Translations under genes and position numbers: made by a program
NCBI GenBank assembly: GCA_039707655.1
Contig: CM077666.1
Coordinates: 393,719,886 to 393,783,885, forward strand
Source of the DNA: Elymus sibiricus
Lineage: Eukaryota; Streptophyta; Magnoliopsida; Poales; Poaceae
Reading direction: 5' to 3'
Length of the DNA: 64,000 nucleotides
The notes under the pieces: model-generated
What the model was told of the DNA's origin: nothing
What the model saw: only the letters and a program-made list of their open reading frames with translations
Database searches by the model: none
Shown: positions 23,711 to 33,671 of the stretch, one piece after another
Layout of the letters: each line of letters begins with the position of its first letter
Position numbering within the stretch: position 1 is the stretch's first letter

Positions 23711-25809
23711 TGTAGGGGAACGCGACAGAAAACAAAAAAATTCGGTACAACGAGCACGCCCAGGATCACTATGGAGACTGCATACAAGGTTTGATCTGAT
23801 CCGTACCGACTCAAAGCACAGCGGAAGAAGAGTCGGTGTAGATCGTCGGTGCAGATCCCTGCAGCTAGGATTTACAACCTCCCAACCGCAAGGATGTACT
23901 CCCTCGCCGGACAGCCCTTCGGGAGGCGGTCGGACAGTCCCTCGGACGATGTCGCGGACAGCCCTTCGGGAGGACACTCGAAACTCGAACCGAAACTCGG
24001 ACAGCCCTTCGGGAGGACACTTGAACAGCCCCTCGGGCAAAAGATCGAAACTACAATCTCTCTACGGGGTTGCACACATAGGGTGTCAGCTATCCGGCAG
24101 GGCTTCGCCATCCAGAACTAGTTCCTGCCGGAACCCAGACAGCCTTTTGGCTCTACGAAACTATTTCGCTGGGAGGGAGAGAGAAGCCGGACAAGTCAAA
24201 TGGCATGTGTATGAGAGCAAGGATGAGTTTTGGGGCAGCCCACTCACCTCTATTTATAGGATAGCCAAGGGGTACAATTGTCATACAAAAAATACCAAAG
24301 TACCCCCACTTTATGCCTTTTCATAAAAGAATAAAGATAAAAGGGGTGCCATGTGGAGCTCCAAGGAGCTCCAACTCCCTTGGCCGGCCACACTTGGGGG
24401 GCCCCCATGAGGGGGCTTCCTTGGCTCCCAAGTCCTTCTAGAAGGCTTTTGGAAAATATCCCAAAAGGTGTTTTCCAAAAAATATCCATAAAGCACTTTC
24501 ACTATTCACGAAGACATTTTTTCTGCGTCCGTTAAATCCCAAATTATTTCTGTGTGCCTAGAATAATTCCAGTACCCACCAAAACAATTTTGAACGCATT
24601 ACGAAACAATTTCGGAACAATGTTTCTTCAGCGAAAAGCAACCAAAGCGGTTCCGGCTGCTCCGGAACATTTCCGGTTTTTATCCCGGAAAATTCCCAGA
24701 AGTTTCCAGAACACTTCTGGCATCCTCCAAGAATTTCCAGGCGTGTGCCGTAACCAATTTGACTTAATGGAATACCCTGAAACAACTTTTCAGTTTCACC
24801 GGAACTATTCCGGTGTTCTCTCCGGAACGTTTCCGTTTCGTCCGAAACTTTTTCGGTGATTTTCTCTCAGACTCCCCGTCTAGTATTCAGCAGATAGATG
24901 ACCCTTAAGCGTGTGACCCTATAGGTTCGGTGAAGGATAGACATGACCCGAAACACTTTCCGATCAATGATCAACTTCGGAGCCGTGGACACCCATATTG
25001 ACCCCTATACCCACACGAATGAATATTCGAGTGAACCTCCAGTTGCCGTGTGCTATTCCTGTTGCTTCACGATATATTACAAATACCCGAGGTGAGATTT
25101 ATTGCATCCCCGTGGATCAACAACTTGTCCACTATGCAAGTTACCTCGTTACCGGTTTTGTTCTCTTTACTCGTTTCCGTGTTCCGGCATCCCAGTGATC
25201 AAATCACAATGTGTCTGGCCAGACGATGATGGATACCGTAACACTGAGAGGGCTCGACAATATCTCTCCATCGTCGGAGGAGCAAATCCCAATCTTGAGC
25301 TATCTAGTTTCTTGTCATACTTTTCCGTGAACCCGTAAGCCGCCGTAATAGCCACCCATTTACGGATGATGTTTAACAAACCCCAAAGTTCACGAACCAA
25401 GTACGAAGGAACTCGATACTCTCATGGTCTAAGGAATTATGCAAACATTAACTATCTCTGTGTTATTAACCATTAACTTGTGACGAATGAATCTCATAGC
25501 ATAACATCAATTCGGGTCGATTCAACACAAGTGTTCTACTAACATTGTGCCCTCAAAATTGCCGGCATAGACATGCCCATGATCAGGAAAACAGGATCAT
25601 CATGCAATACTTGAGCCAGTCTTAGAGGCAAGACTAGGAATACATTTTACCGTTTATTATACCACACGTGCACATGAGTTTCCCTCCGAGCCTCGTGGTT
25701 ATTGTAGACTCGAGAATCATTGCAGTTATAGCATGGAACATAAACATTCATTACAAACTCGGAGATACATAATAACTGTTATTACTGCCTCTAGGACATA
25801 TCTCCTACA
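23711..25809 (-). repeat. Copia LTR, right copy (5' LTR)
   Basis: 2099 bp, about 1-2 percent different from the left copy by eye. TATA box TATAAATA on the minus strand at 24251-24258. Confidence 0.9.
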
Positions 25810-26091
25810 CCGGACGCCTCAAACCACCCTCAAACGCCCGGGCTGACCGGCACCCCTCATATCCAGCCCAAATCTAGGGCGGATATGAGGCGGCCCTGGC
25901 GTGCTCGGGCGTGTCCGCCACATCTGCCTGGCCCACCCTGACCCACAAAATCCCCCTCCGGAGCAAAACCTAGGCTCACTTCACACCGCTCCGCTCCACT
26001 CCGCGATGCTCCCCTTTCCCCAATCCATCCAATCCCTAGAGCCGGCGACGCTCCCCTTTCCCAATCCGTCCAATCCCTAGCGCCGGCGACC

Positions 26092-28211
26092 ATGTCCAGC
26101 ACCGGCAGCCACTCCGATGGCAGCTCCAGAGACGAGTATGAGCTGGTGCTCCGTATCGCTTAGGAGCGCTCGCGGGTCGATACAGGCGACAGCTCCGGGT
26201 CAGGTGCGGCGCCACCTGTCGCCCGTCGCCGCAGCGCCGACGCCGGCACAGGCCCTTCCCGCCCCGCGCATGAATCTGCGAGGGCAGCCCAATGGCGCCA
26301 CCCGCCTGACTACCTCCTCCACCTTCGGTCACTGCTCCGCGCGGGCAGCGGTGGGTTCTAGTGCCCGCTCCGCCGGCGCCGCGGATGCGGACTCCTGAGT
26401 CGGAGGCACGCATCGCCCGCCATGAGAGGCAGAGGGCACGTGAGATGAGGGTCGCGTCCGACGCGGGTGCGCACTCCGCACGCTGCCGCCACGTGATGCC
26501 GGTACCCGACAAGGAGGAGCGTCTCCTCCAGTGGGTGTATCGTCGGTCACTTACCACGGCAGAAACGGACGCCCGGCGGCTCCAGAGGATCAACGCGAAG
26601 CAGCTCCGGTTCGGCATTGAGTAGTCCGAGCGGGAGGCGGCGGAGGCAGCTGATACGTCTCCGTCGTATCTACTTTTCCAAACACTTTTGCTCTTATTTT
26701 GGACTCTAATTTGCATGATTTGAATGGAACTAACCCAGACTGACGCTGTTTTCAGCAGAACTACCATGGTGTTGTTTTTGTGCAGAAATCAAAGTTCTCG
26801 GAATTGGACGAAACTTTTTGGAGATTTTTTTATGAAATATATATAAAATATTCGCGCAAGAATCAACTGGAGAGGTGCCCCCCTGTTGCTCACAAGGCAA
26901 CAGGGCACGACCCCCCTGGCGGCGCGCCGGGATACCTTGTGGGGCCCATAGAGGTCCTTCTGACCTAATTCCAACGCTATAAATTCTCTTTCACCGAGAA
27001 AAAAATAGAGGAAGAAGTATCGTCGCGTTTTACGATACAGAGCCGCCGCCACCTCCCGTTCTTCATCGGGAGGGCTGATTTGGAGTCCATTCGGGGCTCC
27101 GGAGAGGGGGATTCGTCGCCATCGTCATCATCAACCATTCTCCATCATCAATTTCATGATGCTTACCGCCGGGTGTGAGTAATTTCTCCGTAGGCTTGCT
27201 GGACGATGATGGGTTGGATGAGATTTATCATGTAATCGAGTCAATTTGTTAGGGCTTGGTCCCTAGTATCCACTATGTTCTGAGATTGATGTTGCTATGA
27301 CTTTGCTATGCTTAATGCTTGTCACTAGGGCATTTTCATGAATATATTTGAGTTCTTGATCCTATCTGCTAGTTATATGCACTTGTTATTGTTCTGATCC
27401 GTAGACCCCATAGTGACAATTGTTTGGGTACTCTCCGGGGATGACTGTAATTCGAGGAGTTCATGTATTCACCATGTGTTAATGCTTTGTTCCGATTCTC
27501 TATTAAAAGGAGGCCTTAATATCCCTTAGTTTTCTTATGGACCCCGCTGCCACGGGAGGGTAGGACAAAAGATGTCATGCAAGTTCTTATTATAAGCACG
27601 TATGACTATATATGGAATACATGCCTACATTATATTGATGAATTGGAGCTATTGTGTATTGCTCTAGGTTGTGACTGTTACATAATGAATGTCATTCAAT
27701 ATAATTATCCATCACTGATCCAATGCCTATGCTTTTCGCATATTGATCTTTGCTAAGTTACTTCTGTTGTTGTTGCTGTTACAATCACTACAAAACTGCT
27801 ACTGTTACTGTTTCTGCTCCTATTGCTATTGTTCCTACTGTGCTACTAAACACTTTGTGTAAATATTTAGTTCTCCAGGTGTGGTTGAATTGACAACTCA
27901 ACTGCTATTACTCGCAAATATTCTTTGGCTCCCCTTGTGTCGAATCAATAAATTTGGATGAAATACTACCCTCGAAGACTGTCGCTATCCCCTATACTTG
28001 TGGGTTATCAGCAGCGGCGGAGGTGGCGAGGGTGGCCAAGCTCAAGTGCAAGCAGGACCGCGTCGTCCGGCGCTTGCAGGGCTGCATCGTCAGCTCCGAT
28101 TCCTCCTCCGACGATGACGGGTCCGACTCCGACGTCGACCCACCTCCTGCCACGGACGCCTACAACAGTGCCGGCGACCGAAAGGGCAAAGGGCCGGTGA
28201 GGAAGTGGTGA
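26092..28211 (+). pseudogene. Decayed TIR-element ORF, split by the solo LTR
   Basis: An ATG at 26092-26094 opens a Ser-rich frame that stops at 26161. Readable pieces continue in other frames: a helical, Arg/Glu-rich stretch (RIARHERQRAREMR near 26410, ending at TAG 26622-26624). After the inserted LTR there is AEVARVAKLKCKQDRVVRRLQ (28018-28080) followed by a Ser/Asp-rich C-terminus (IVSSDSSSDDDGSDSDVD, 28087-28140) and a stop at 28209-28211. The layout, a basic helical part and then an acidic C-terminus, resembles the ORFs in the elements at 31671, 40445 and 41579, but I see no clear sequence identity. No transposase motif. Function unknown. Confidence 0.45.
26651..28010 (+). mobile_element. 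Solo LTR (1360 bp), TSD GCAGC
   Basis: Begins TGATACGTCTCC and ends GTGGGTTATCA. Flanked by GCAGC at 26646-26650 and 28011-28015. TATA box TATAAAT at 26978-26984. The first 150 bases are related to the minus-strand start of the LTR at 11486-13126 (shared AACTAACCCAGACTGACGC-type text), so the two belong to related gypsy-like families. Confidence 0.93.
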
Positions 28212-28641
28212 AGCTCGACTCTTTCTCCTTTTATATAATCTAGCTCTAGTATCTAGTTAGAATGTGTCGGATCGTTGAACTGTGTGAATTATGCCTGTTT
28301 GGTGATCTTTCGATGATGTTATGTGAATTATGCCCGTTTGGTATCGGTTTATATGTCCGTTTCCTGTCAATTTTGGTCGTTCGGTGATCTATTGCATGAT
28401 TTTGTATGGATATAGGATGCCGGATATGAGATACGCGGCTGTGGAGGCGCGGATTTAAAGACTGCCCAGTCACTGTCCACGGACGCGCCCGAGCACGTCC
28501 GCGAGCGTATAGGGTGCCGGATTTGGTAAGTCCGGCTGTAGATGCTCTAAGGGCTCAAAATGAACATGCCCGGTCACTGATCGGGCACGTTCGCGGGCGT
28601 TTGGGGGTCAAATTTGATAAGTCCGGCTGTAGATGCTCTAA

Positions 28642-29755
28642 AGCAAACAAAACCTAGCAACCCAATTTTTGCCGTCAATCGCTGAAGATGCGACAGACAG
28701 ACAGAACCAGAAGAATTCTCAGTGAGTTGGTCAGAGGAGGGCGCAACCGTGCATCCTGACGCCGACAGCCCACTGAACTTGTACAACGTTCAACGCGACC
28801 CAAGCACGAAAGCATGCCGGCCGGAAAAGAGCTCAAAGGTTACCAGTCTGCTCATGTGAGTCGTGCCCCTGCAATGCATGATCAGCCGGTTTCGGAATTG
28901 GAAAAGGGAAAAATACGCCATATTCTCCACTCGCGCGCAAAATCCACACGTGCTCCAATTAGCCACTTGGGGAGAATGGACATGCATGTGCCCACTTGGT
29001 CCGCTGCTTCGGCGTTGTTTCCTCAAGTTGAAGCGCCACGGCTACGTTGTGTGACAAGATGGCAGTACGTGTAAAAAGTCTTTGCTGCATGACTGATGAG
29101 GGACGTTGATAGAGCCACCTTTGAATAATGTCGCTCGTACTAGCATTTCGTTGTTTTGGTAGGAGTATTTCTAGAAGCAGCGCTTGTTTGTAGCGTCCTG
29201 CCGCCTGCCGTCGGCGTCTCGGGGTGTGTTGCTGTTACGAATTTGCGACGTGACAGACAGGCACAGGCTTGCCCGGATAGGATTGTCTCCATTTGCCGTC
29301 TGACAATCCACATCAACAGTGTCGTGGAGAATGTGGTCCTGACGTCGACATGGCATCCAGGTCGGCAGTCCTCGGTGGCTCGGTGCACTGCATTCAGGCC
29401 GGAAAACCAGGGGCGCACCTGAGCTCGTAGAAAGAACATGCTGTGATCCCAAGTCACTGTCCTTCCGCATGAAGGCCATCGTCACAACGATACATACACA
29501 TGTTTCTTCAGCACAGGACAAAACCAAGCCTATGCTTATTTCAGAGCATACAATGTCCGATAAATGTGACGTCGAACCGGAAAAAGCATTTCAGTTCAGC
29601 TCTCGCCTCCGAGGCTGCGGTCATAGCTGGTGTAGTAGCCGTTGAAATAACACCTCATGTCTTATACGGGAGGAAAATATCATTATTTAGAGCAGGATAC
29701 CCTTTTTTTTACGGCGATAAACTACCTTATGTGAAAGGAAAATGTCTGCTAACAA
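28642..29755. other. No gene recognised
   Basis: Mixed-composition, apparently low-copy sequence. Short open frames on both strands match nothing I know. No TIR, LTR or RNA gene is visible. Confidence 0.5.
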
Positions 29756-30099
29756 TTTACACAAGGCCAGGGCTAGGCGCCGGCGTGCCGGCCCAAAGTT
29801 TCGGCCGGTCACGCGCTAGCCCTCAGATTCGGTCAGTAACAGCCGTGGGATCGCAGTCGTCTCCCTCCCTCATACCTACTTGGTCAACGCGTAGGCGGAA
29901 AAAATACCCCCGCAGGACGCGCACATCTCTTGCCCCGCCCATCCTCGTTGCAACGCCGGGAGTAGCTCCCCCGCGAGGCGCATCAGGACCTCGCCGTTCG
30001 CCCAATGCTCGCCGCCGTCCCCTACCACGGGTGCTCGCCAATCGTTGTAGCATGGCCGCCGGGGTTGCAGCTCTGTGGTCGATTGTTCTAGCACGCGAT

Positions 30100-30880
30100 A
30101 TCACGGGCGCAACTTCCCCCGCCGTTGGCCGGTTCCAGCATGCCGCAACACCAGGTTGAGCACGCCTAGATGCCGGCCTGAGCAGCCACCGCATGCAGCT
30201 CGCCGTGCTCGCATCTCCTGGTGCAGGACATTGTAGCAAGCCGAGGAGCCAGTCCCAGCAAATCAGGGTGCGGATTCCAGCAAATCAAGTCGCCGATGCC
30301 AGCAAAATTGGGCGCCGGTTCCAGCTTGCGGTGACTACGGTCGCAACATCCACGCCGTCTGGTTCCAGCTTGTGGCTAACACGGATGTAGCAAAAACGGG
30401 GGTGCCATTGTAGCACAACACCTCGCCGGTTGTAGCACCGTGCCTAGCCGGTTCCAGCATCCCGCCGACTTGGTTGCCGCATCGACGATGGTTGGTTCCA
30501 GCTCACGGTGACCACGGTCGTAGCGTCGCCGCTGGTTAGTTCCAGCTCGCGGTGACCGCGGTCGCAGCATCGCCGCTTGCTGGTTCCAGCAAAACTCAAT
30601 GGTGGTTCCAACAAAAATCTCAGCAGCAAAAAAACTCTGATAGTCGATTGTAGCAAATGAATTAGCCGGTTCCAGCAAAAGCAAATACTTGTTCCAGCAA
30701 AAAAAATGTGAACAACAAAAAACACCAATTATGTAAGTTTACAGCAAAAACTATCGCTGGATCCAGCAAAATTTCTGCCGGTTGTAGCAAATTCAAACGT
30801 TCGCTCCACAAAAATGACTTGACGGTCTCTGGTTCCAGCATTTGTTAATGTGGATGTAGCTATTCACCGGCCGGTTCCAA
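30100..30880 (+). repeat. Degenerate interspersed repeat of GGTTCCAGCA / GGTTGTAGCA
   Basis: More than 20 loose copies of a 10-12-base word (CCGGTTCCAGCA, GGTTGTAGCA, ATTCCAGCAAA) are separated by variable spacers of 10 to 50 bases. Not in a constant frame and not a perfect tandem array. Confidence 0.7.
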
Positions 30881-31029
30881 AAAAAAAACTCACCAATTGA
30901 AGCACCGGGAGGCCGTCATCTCCGTCGCCGGTAGCTGCTGGCCGCCGCTGATGCATGCAGCACAGCAGGCCTATCCCAGCAAAAACCAACACCCCCTGGC
31001 TGTAGCTTATGTGGCTGTCTCCTACTCGA

Positions 31030-31439
31030 GTATTTTTTTGACAAATCTGGCCCCTTTGCATGATTTGAGGCACATGTGGCCCTTGTGCAAAACTAATTTG
31101 AAATCTGGCCCCTGGGATCGGCGCCGCATATCATGGCGCCGAAGTTGTACATGTCGGCGCCACACTACACGGCGCCGAGCTGTACAAGTTCGGCGCCGTG
31201 CTATATGGAGCCGACCCTAGATGGGCCCACAGAAATCCTAGGGGGCCAGATTTGCTCGGCTCCACATAGCATGGCGCCGAACTTGTACATCTCGGCGCCG
31301 TGTAGTGTGACGCCGACATGTACAGCTTCGGCGCCATGCTACGTGGCGCCGACCCCAGGGGCCAGATTTCAAATTAGTTTTGTGCAAGGGTCAGATGTGA
31401 CTGAAGTTGCTCAAAGGGGCCAGATTTGTCAAAAAATAC
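31030..31439. mobile_element. Foldback MITE of Mutator type (410 bp), perfect 9-bp TSD CCTACTCGA
   Basis: Almost the whole element is one long imperfect palindrome: GTATTTTTTTGACAAATCTG at the left mirrors CAGATTTGTCAAAAAATAC at the right. CCTACTCGA flanks both sides (31021-31029 and 31440-31448). The arms contain 12 TCGGCGCC/GGCGCCGA-type boxes at regular spacing (see findings). No coding capacity; the open frames across it are caused by the repeats. Confidence 0.9.
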
Positions 31440-31966
31440 CCTACTCGAACAGCGCCGCCAGCCATCTCCGCAGCGCCGCGCTGTCGCCGTATCACGGCTC
31501 GCCGGGGGAGAGGAACCAAGAAAAAAGAGAGGATGAGCGCGGGCATCCGAAGTGCAACAAAAGCAGCAGTACGTGGGGGATAGCGCGCGGAATTGGTGGT
31601 GGCCATCGCCGGCGCGAGCTACTCAGGCGTCAATGGGATGGAGGAAAAGGGGATGAACCGCCCAGGGTAAGAGCATCTCCAGCCGTTCGGACCCCCAGGG
31701 GCTTGAAATAGCGCCGCCTGGGGGCCAACCGGCGATAAAATCGGCGTGGGGGCGGTCGGTTTCCCAACCGCCGCCAAAAGCTGGCCCCAGACGCCGCTTT
31801 TTGAAAACCAAAGTCGGCCAAAATTCGGCTAACCTTTGTACAAAACGACACAAATTTGGAGGAAATTCAGGCGTTTTCATTGATATTTGTACAAACTTAA
31901 AACATAATTTAAAAAACAAACTAAAAATAATACTACTACTACGCCGCTGCCGCCGCCTCGAGCCTT

Positions 31967-32992
31967 CTACATGCCGACGAGCCTGTAGAAGTTGGTGTAG
32001 TCGCCGCCGTCGTCGTCGCCGTCGTCGTCGCCGCCGCCGTCCTTGCTGCACCCCTGCCCTGGGTCGCCGTGGCGGACGGGGTTGGACGGCCCTGGCGTCT
32101 CCTCGTCGTTGTCGTCGAGGATGACGACGCCGCCCTCCTCGCGGCCGCGGCGCCGGGCGGCGATCTCCTCGAGGGCGCGGCGCTGGCGTTCCATCTCCTG
32201 CCGGACGTAGTCGTCCCGCGCCCATTTGAGGCCGGTCTCCTCGTCGGCGGCCATGGCCTCGTGCTCCTTCTTCACGGGAAGGAGTGCCGGCTCGGTCTTC
32301 GGCTTGACGAGGCGGGAGGCGAGGCGGGAGGAGGGAGGAGAAGGGACGCCACCCTCGTTGATGACGAGGGCGTCGCCGCGGGTGCGCCGCCCGAGCGGCG
32401 TCTCCCGTGGCTCCGGCTTGACGGGGAGGAGCGCCGGCGACCCGGAGGAACGGGAACCCGACGAGGACGAGGACGAGGACGCCGTCTCCATTCGCCTCGG
32501 GGTCCAGGAACTGCCGCGGCGGCGAGAGAAGGAGGGGGGCGCCGGGTACTCCAACCACGGCGAGTTGCCGTCCTCGATGTGCTCGAGGACGGCTTCGAGC
32601 GTGCGCCCGGGGACGCCCCACCATTGGCGCCGCCCCTCGGAGTTGAGGCGGCCGCGGGGTTCGACGCCGTTCGTGGAGGCGAGCTGGTCGGCGTGGCGGC
32701 GGTCGAAGTACGCCGTCCACAGCGTGCGGCTGTCGGGGGCGTACCTCGGCTGCTGCCGCGCCTGCTCCGGCAGCGACGATCGGATGCGCGCGATCTCGGC
32801 GCGCCAATCAGCACCGGAGGGCGGCGGTGGCACCGGGACGCCGCCGGCACTGAGCCTCCAGGAGCCCGGCACCCGCATGTCCGGCGGCGCCGGGTAGTCC
32901 GCCTCGTAGAGGAGGCGGGCTTCCGCCTCGGGCAGGTGGCGGCGGCCGAAGCCATTGGTCGCCGCAACGTCGCCGGGGTAGCGCTCGGCCAT
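31967..32992 (-). CDS. TIR-element protein, 341 aa, VKxE motifs and acidic hydrophobic C-terminal motif
   Basis: Intact frame from ATG (32990-32992) to stop (31967-31969), 114 bases downstream of a TATA box. The N-terminal half (residues 12-170) is Trp/Pro-rich and conserved with the protein at 42092-43138. The middle is Ser-rich (171-185). VKPE (191-194) and VKKE (240-243) match the SUMO-acceptor consensus (hydrophobic-K-x-E). A basic helical stretch (VRQEMERQRRALEEIAARRR, about 263-282) precedes VVILDDNDEE (289-298), which resembles a SUMO-interaction motif: hydrophobic residues followed by acidic ones. The tail is Asp/Gly-rich. I do not recognise the family, and it has no DDE transposase or Myb-like signature. 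Either an element accessory protein or a captured host gene; the SUMO link is inference from short motifs. Confidence 0.6.
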   Translation of the reverse strand: MAERYPGDVAATNGFGRRHLPEAEARLLYEADYPAPPDMRVPGSWRLSAGGVPVPPPPSGADWRAEIARIRSSLPEQARQQPRYAPDSRTLWTAYFDRRHADQLASTNGVEPRGRLNSEGRRQWWGVPGRTLEAVLEHIEDGNSPWLEYPAPPSFSRRRGSSWTPRRMETASSSSSSSGSRSSGSPALLPVKPEPRETPLGRRTRGDALVINEGGVPSPPSSRLASRLVKPKTEPALLPVKKEHEAMAADEETGLKWARDDYVRQEMERQRRALEEIAARRRGREEGGVVILDDNDEETPGPSNPVRHGDPGQGCSKDGGGDDDGDDDGGDYTNFYRLVGM

Positions 32993-33105
32993 GGTCGTCG
33001 GAGAGAGGGGCGTCGGCGGGGAGAGAGGGGAGAGGGACGACGGCGGCGAGAGGGGGAGAGGGCTGTGGCGAGGGAGTGTGCGGCCACCGGCGAGGGAGGG
33101 GCGGC

Positions 33106-33112
33106 TTTTATA
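33106..33112 (-). promoter_or_regulatory. TATA box of the TIR-element ORF
   Basis: TATAAAA on the minus strand in a CGCCGCTATAAAAGCC context. The same context is present upstream of the related ORF at 42006-42012. Confidence 0.6.
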
Positions 33113-33671
33113 GCGGCGAGTGGGCGGCCGTGTGTACGCGTGGCGGGAGGGGGCGGGACGCGCGTCGGCGCGCCTTTACTACGCCGCCCGTGAGGAATCA
33201 ATGGAAGGCTGACCGCCGGTAGCCTTCGCATTGATTCCCGCGGGAAACCGAGGCGATGAGGACGACGAAGGCGCCCAGTCGCTGACTCGGCGGGTCTGCA
33301 TGATTTCGCGCCAAAATCGTTTCCCCTGGCGCCCCCGGGCGCCCCCCAGCGCGCCGGGTTCGGCCTGGGTTCGCCGGCGCCAAATTCGGCCCTAACCGGC
33401 GAAAAATGGGCTTCTGGGGGCGCGACTGGGCCGATTTTTTCACGCCGGCGATAAAAAAGGGGCTTGGGGGGGCCTGTTGGGGGGCGAGTGGAGATGCTCT
33501 AAATGGATAAGGAACGAGGGAGTGTGCGGTGGAGCAAAGAAAGAAAAAAAGAAAAAAGAATAGCGTGGCGACGTGGCACAATGAAGAGGCCTCGATTCAA
33601 CGAGGATCGCACGACCCGCGCGCGACCGGCCGAAGTTTCAGCCGGTCCGCCGGGTGCAAACGTTTACACAA

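Larger units (their letters stand above)
16239..25809 (-). mobile_element. Full-length Ty1/copia retrotransposon (9571 bp), TSD CCGGA
   Basis: Two LTRs (16239-18335, 2097 bp; 23711-25809, 2099 bp) flank an internal region. The whole is bracketed by the 5-bp duplication CCGGA (16234-16238 and 25810-25814). On the minus strand the LTR begins TGTAGGAGATATG(T)CCTAGAGG, similar to Angela/BARE-type LTR starts as I remember them. The primer site resembles the initiator-tRNA-Met type, and the polypurine tract GTGCAAGTGGGAGTC lies at the other end. The outer terminal dinucleotide of the left LTR on its inner side is mutated (TATA where CA-type end is expected, 18332-18335). The polyprotein is broken, so the element is not autonomous now. 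Confidence 0.93.
25810..28547 (+). mobile_element. Inner TIR element carrying a decayed ORF, interrupted by a solo LTR
   Basis: The text from 25810 (CCGGACGCCTCAAACC) resembles the terminus at 16160, and the right end GTCCGGCTGTAGATGCTC stops at 28547, followed by TAA (28548-28550). The left TIR proper is poorly preserved (AGCGACCCAACCGGA at 16224-16238), so the left boundary is uncertain. The element sits inside the outer one and was itself hit by the copia element and by the solo LTR at 26651. Confidence 0.5.
16147..28638. mobile_element. Outer short TIR element (MITE-like), split by later insertions
   Basis: The left end GAGCATCTACAACCGGAC (16147) and the right end GTCCGGCTGTAGATGCTC (to 28638) are inverted repeats, flanked by TAA on both sides (16144-16146 and 28639-28641). 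The TWA duplication fits PIF/Harbinger-like or Tourist-like elements (inference). Only about 80-90 bases of each arm belong to this element; everything between is inserted later. Confidence 0.62.
31671..33499 (-). mobile_element. PIF/Harbinger-like TIR element (1829 bp) carrying one ORF, TSD TAA
   Basis: Ends GAGCATCTCCAGCCG and ...GAGTGGAGATGCTC form short TIRs, with TAA on both sides (31668-31670 and 33500-33502). Homologous over its length, in opposite orientation, to the element at 41579-43378. There is no transposase, so it would need one in trans. Confidence 0.82.
29765..33662. mobile_element. Probable Mutator-like (MULE) element without transposase, host of two later insertions
   Basis: Inverted ends: AAAGTTTCGGCCGGTCACGC (29790-29809) on the left pairs with GCGCGACCGGCCGAAGTTTC (33620-33639) on the right, within about 35-44-base imperfect TIRs. 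TTTACACAA flanks both sides (29756-29764 and 33663-33671), matching the 9-bp duplication of Mutator elements. No transposase. It contains the degenerate repeats at 30100-30880, a foldback MITE and a Harbinger-like element. Confidence 0.55.

Noticed and set aside
29500..30159. 219-codon plus-strand frame
   Set aside because: Crosses the left end of a Mutator-like element, has no recognisable domain and has composition like its flanks.
30100..30880. CRISPR-like appearance of spaced repeats
   Set aside because: The repeats are short and degenerate with irregular spacers, and the genome is that of a plant.
31133..31711. 192-codon frame with repeated SAP/SAPCY-like units
   Set aside because: The peptide repeats are a by-product of the 36-bp DNA repeats in the foldback MITE.
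32069..33193. 374-codon plus-strand frame and other long frames over the TIR-element ORF
   Set aside because: Shadows of the minus-strand ORF in very GC-rich DNA. The minus-strand frame is the one conserved with the sister element at 42092-43138.
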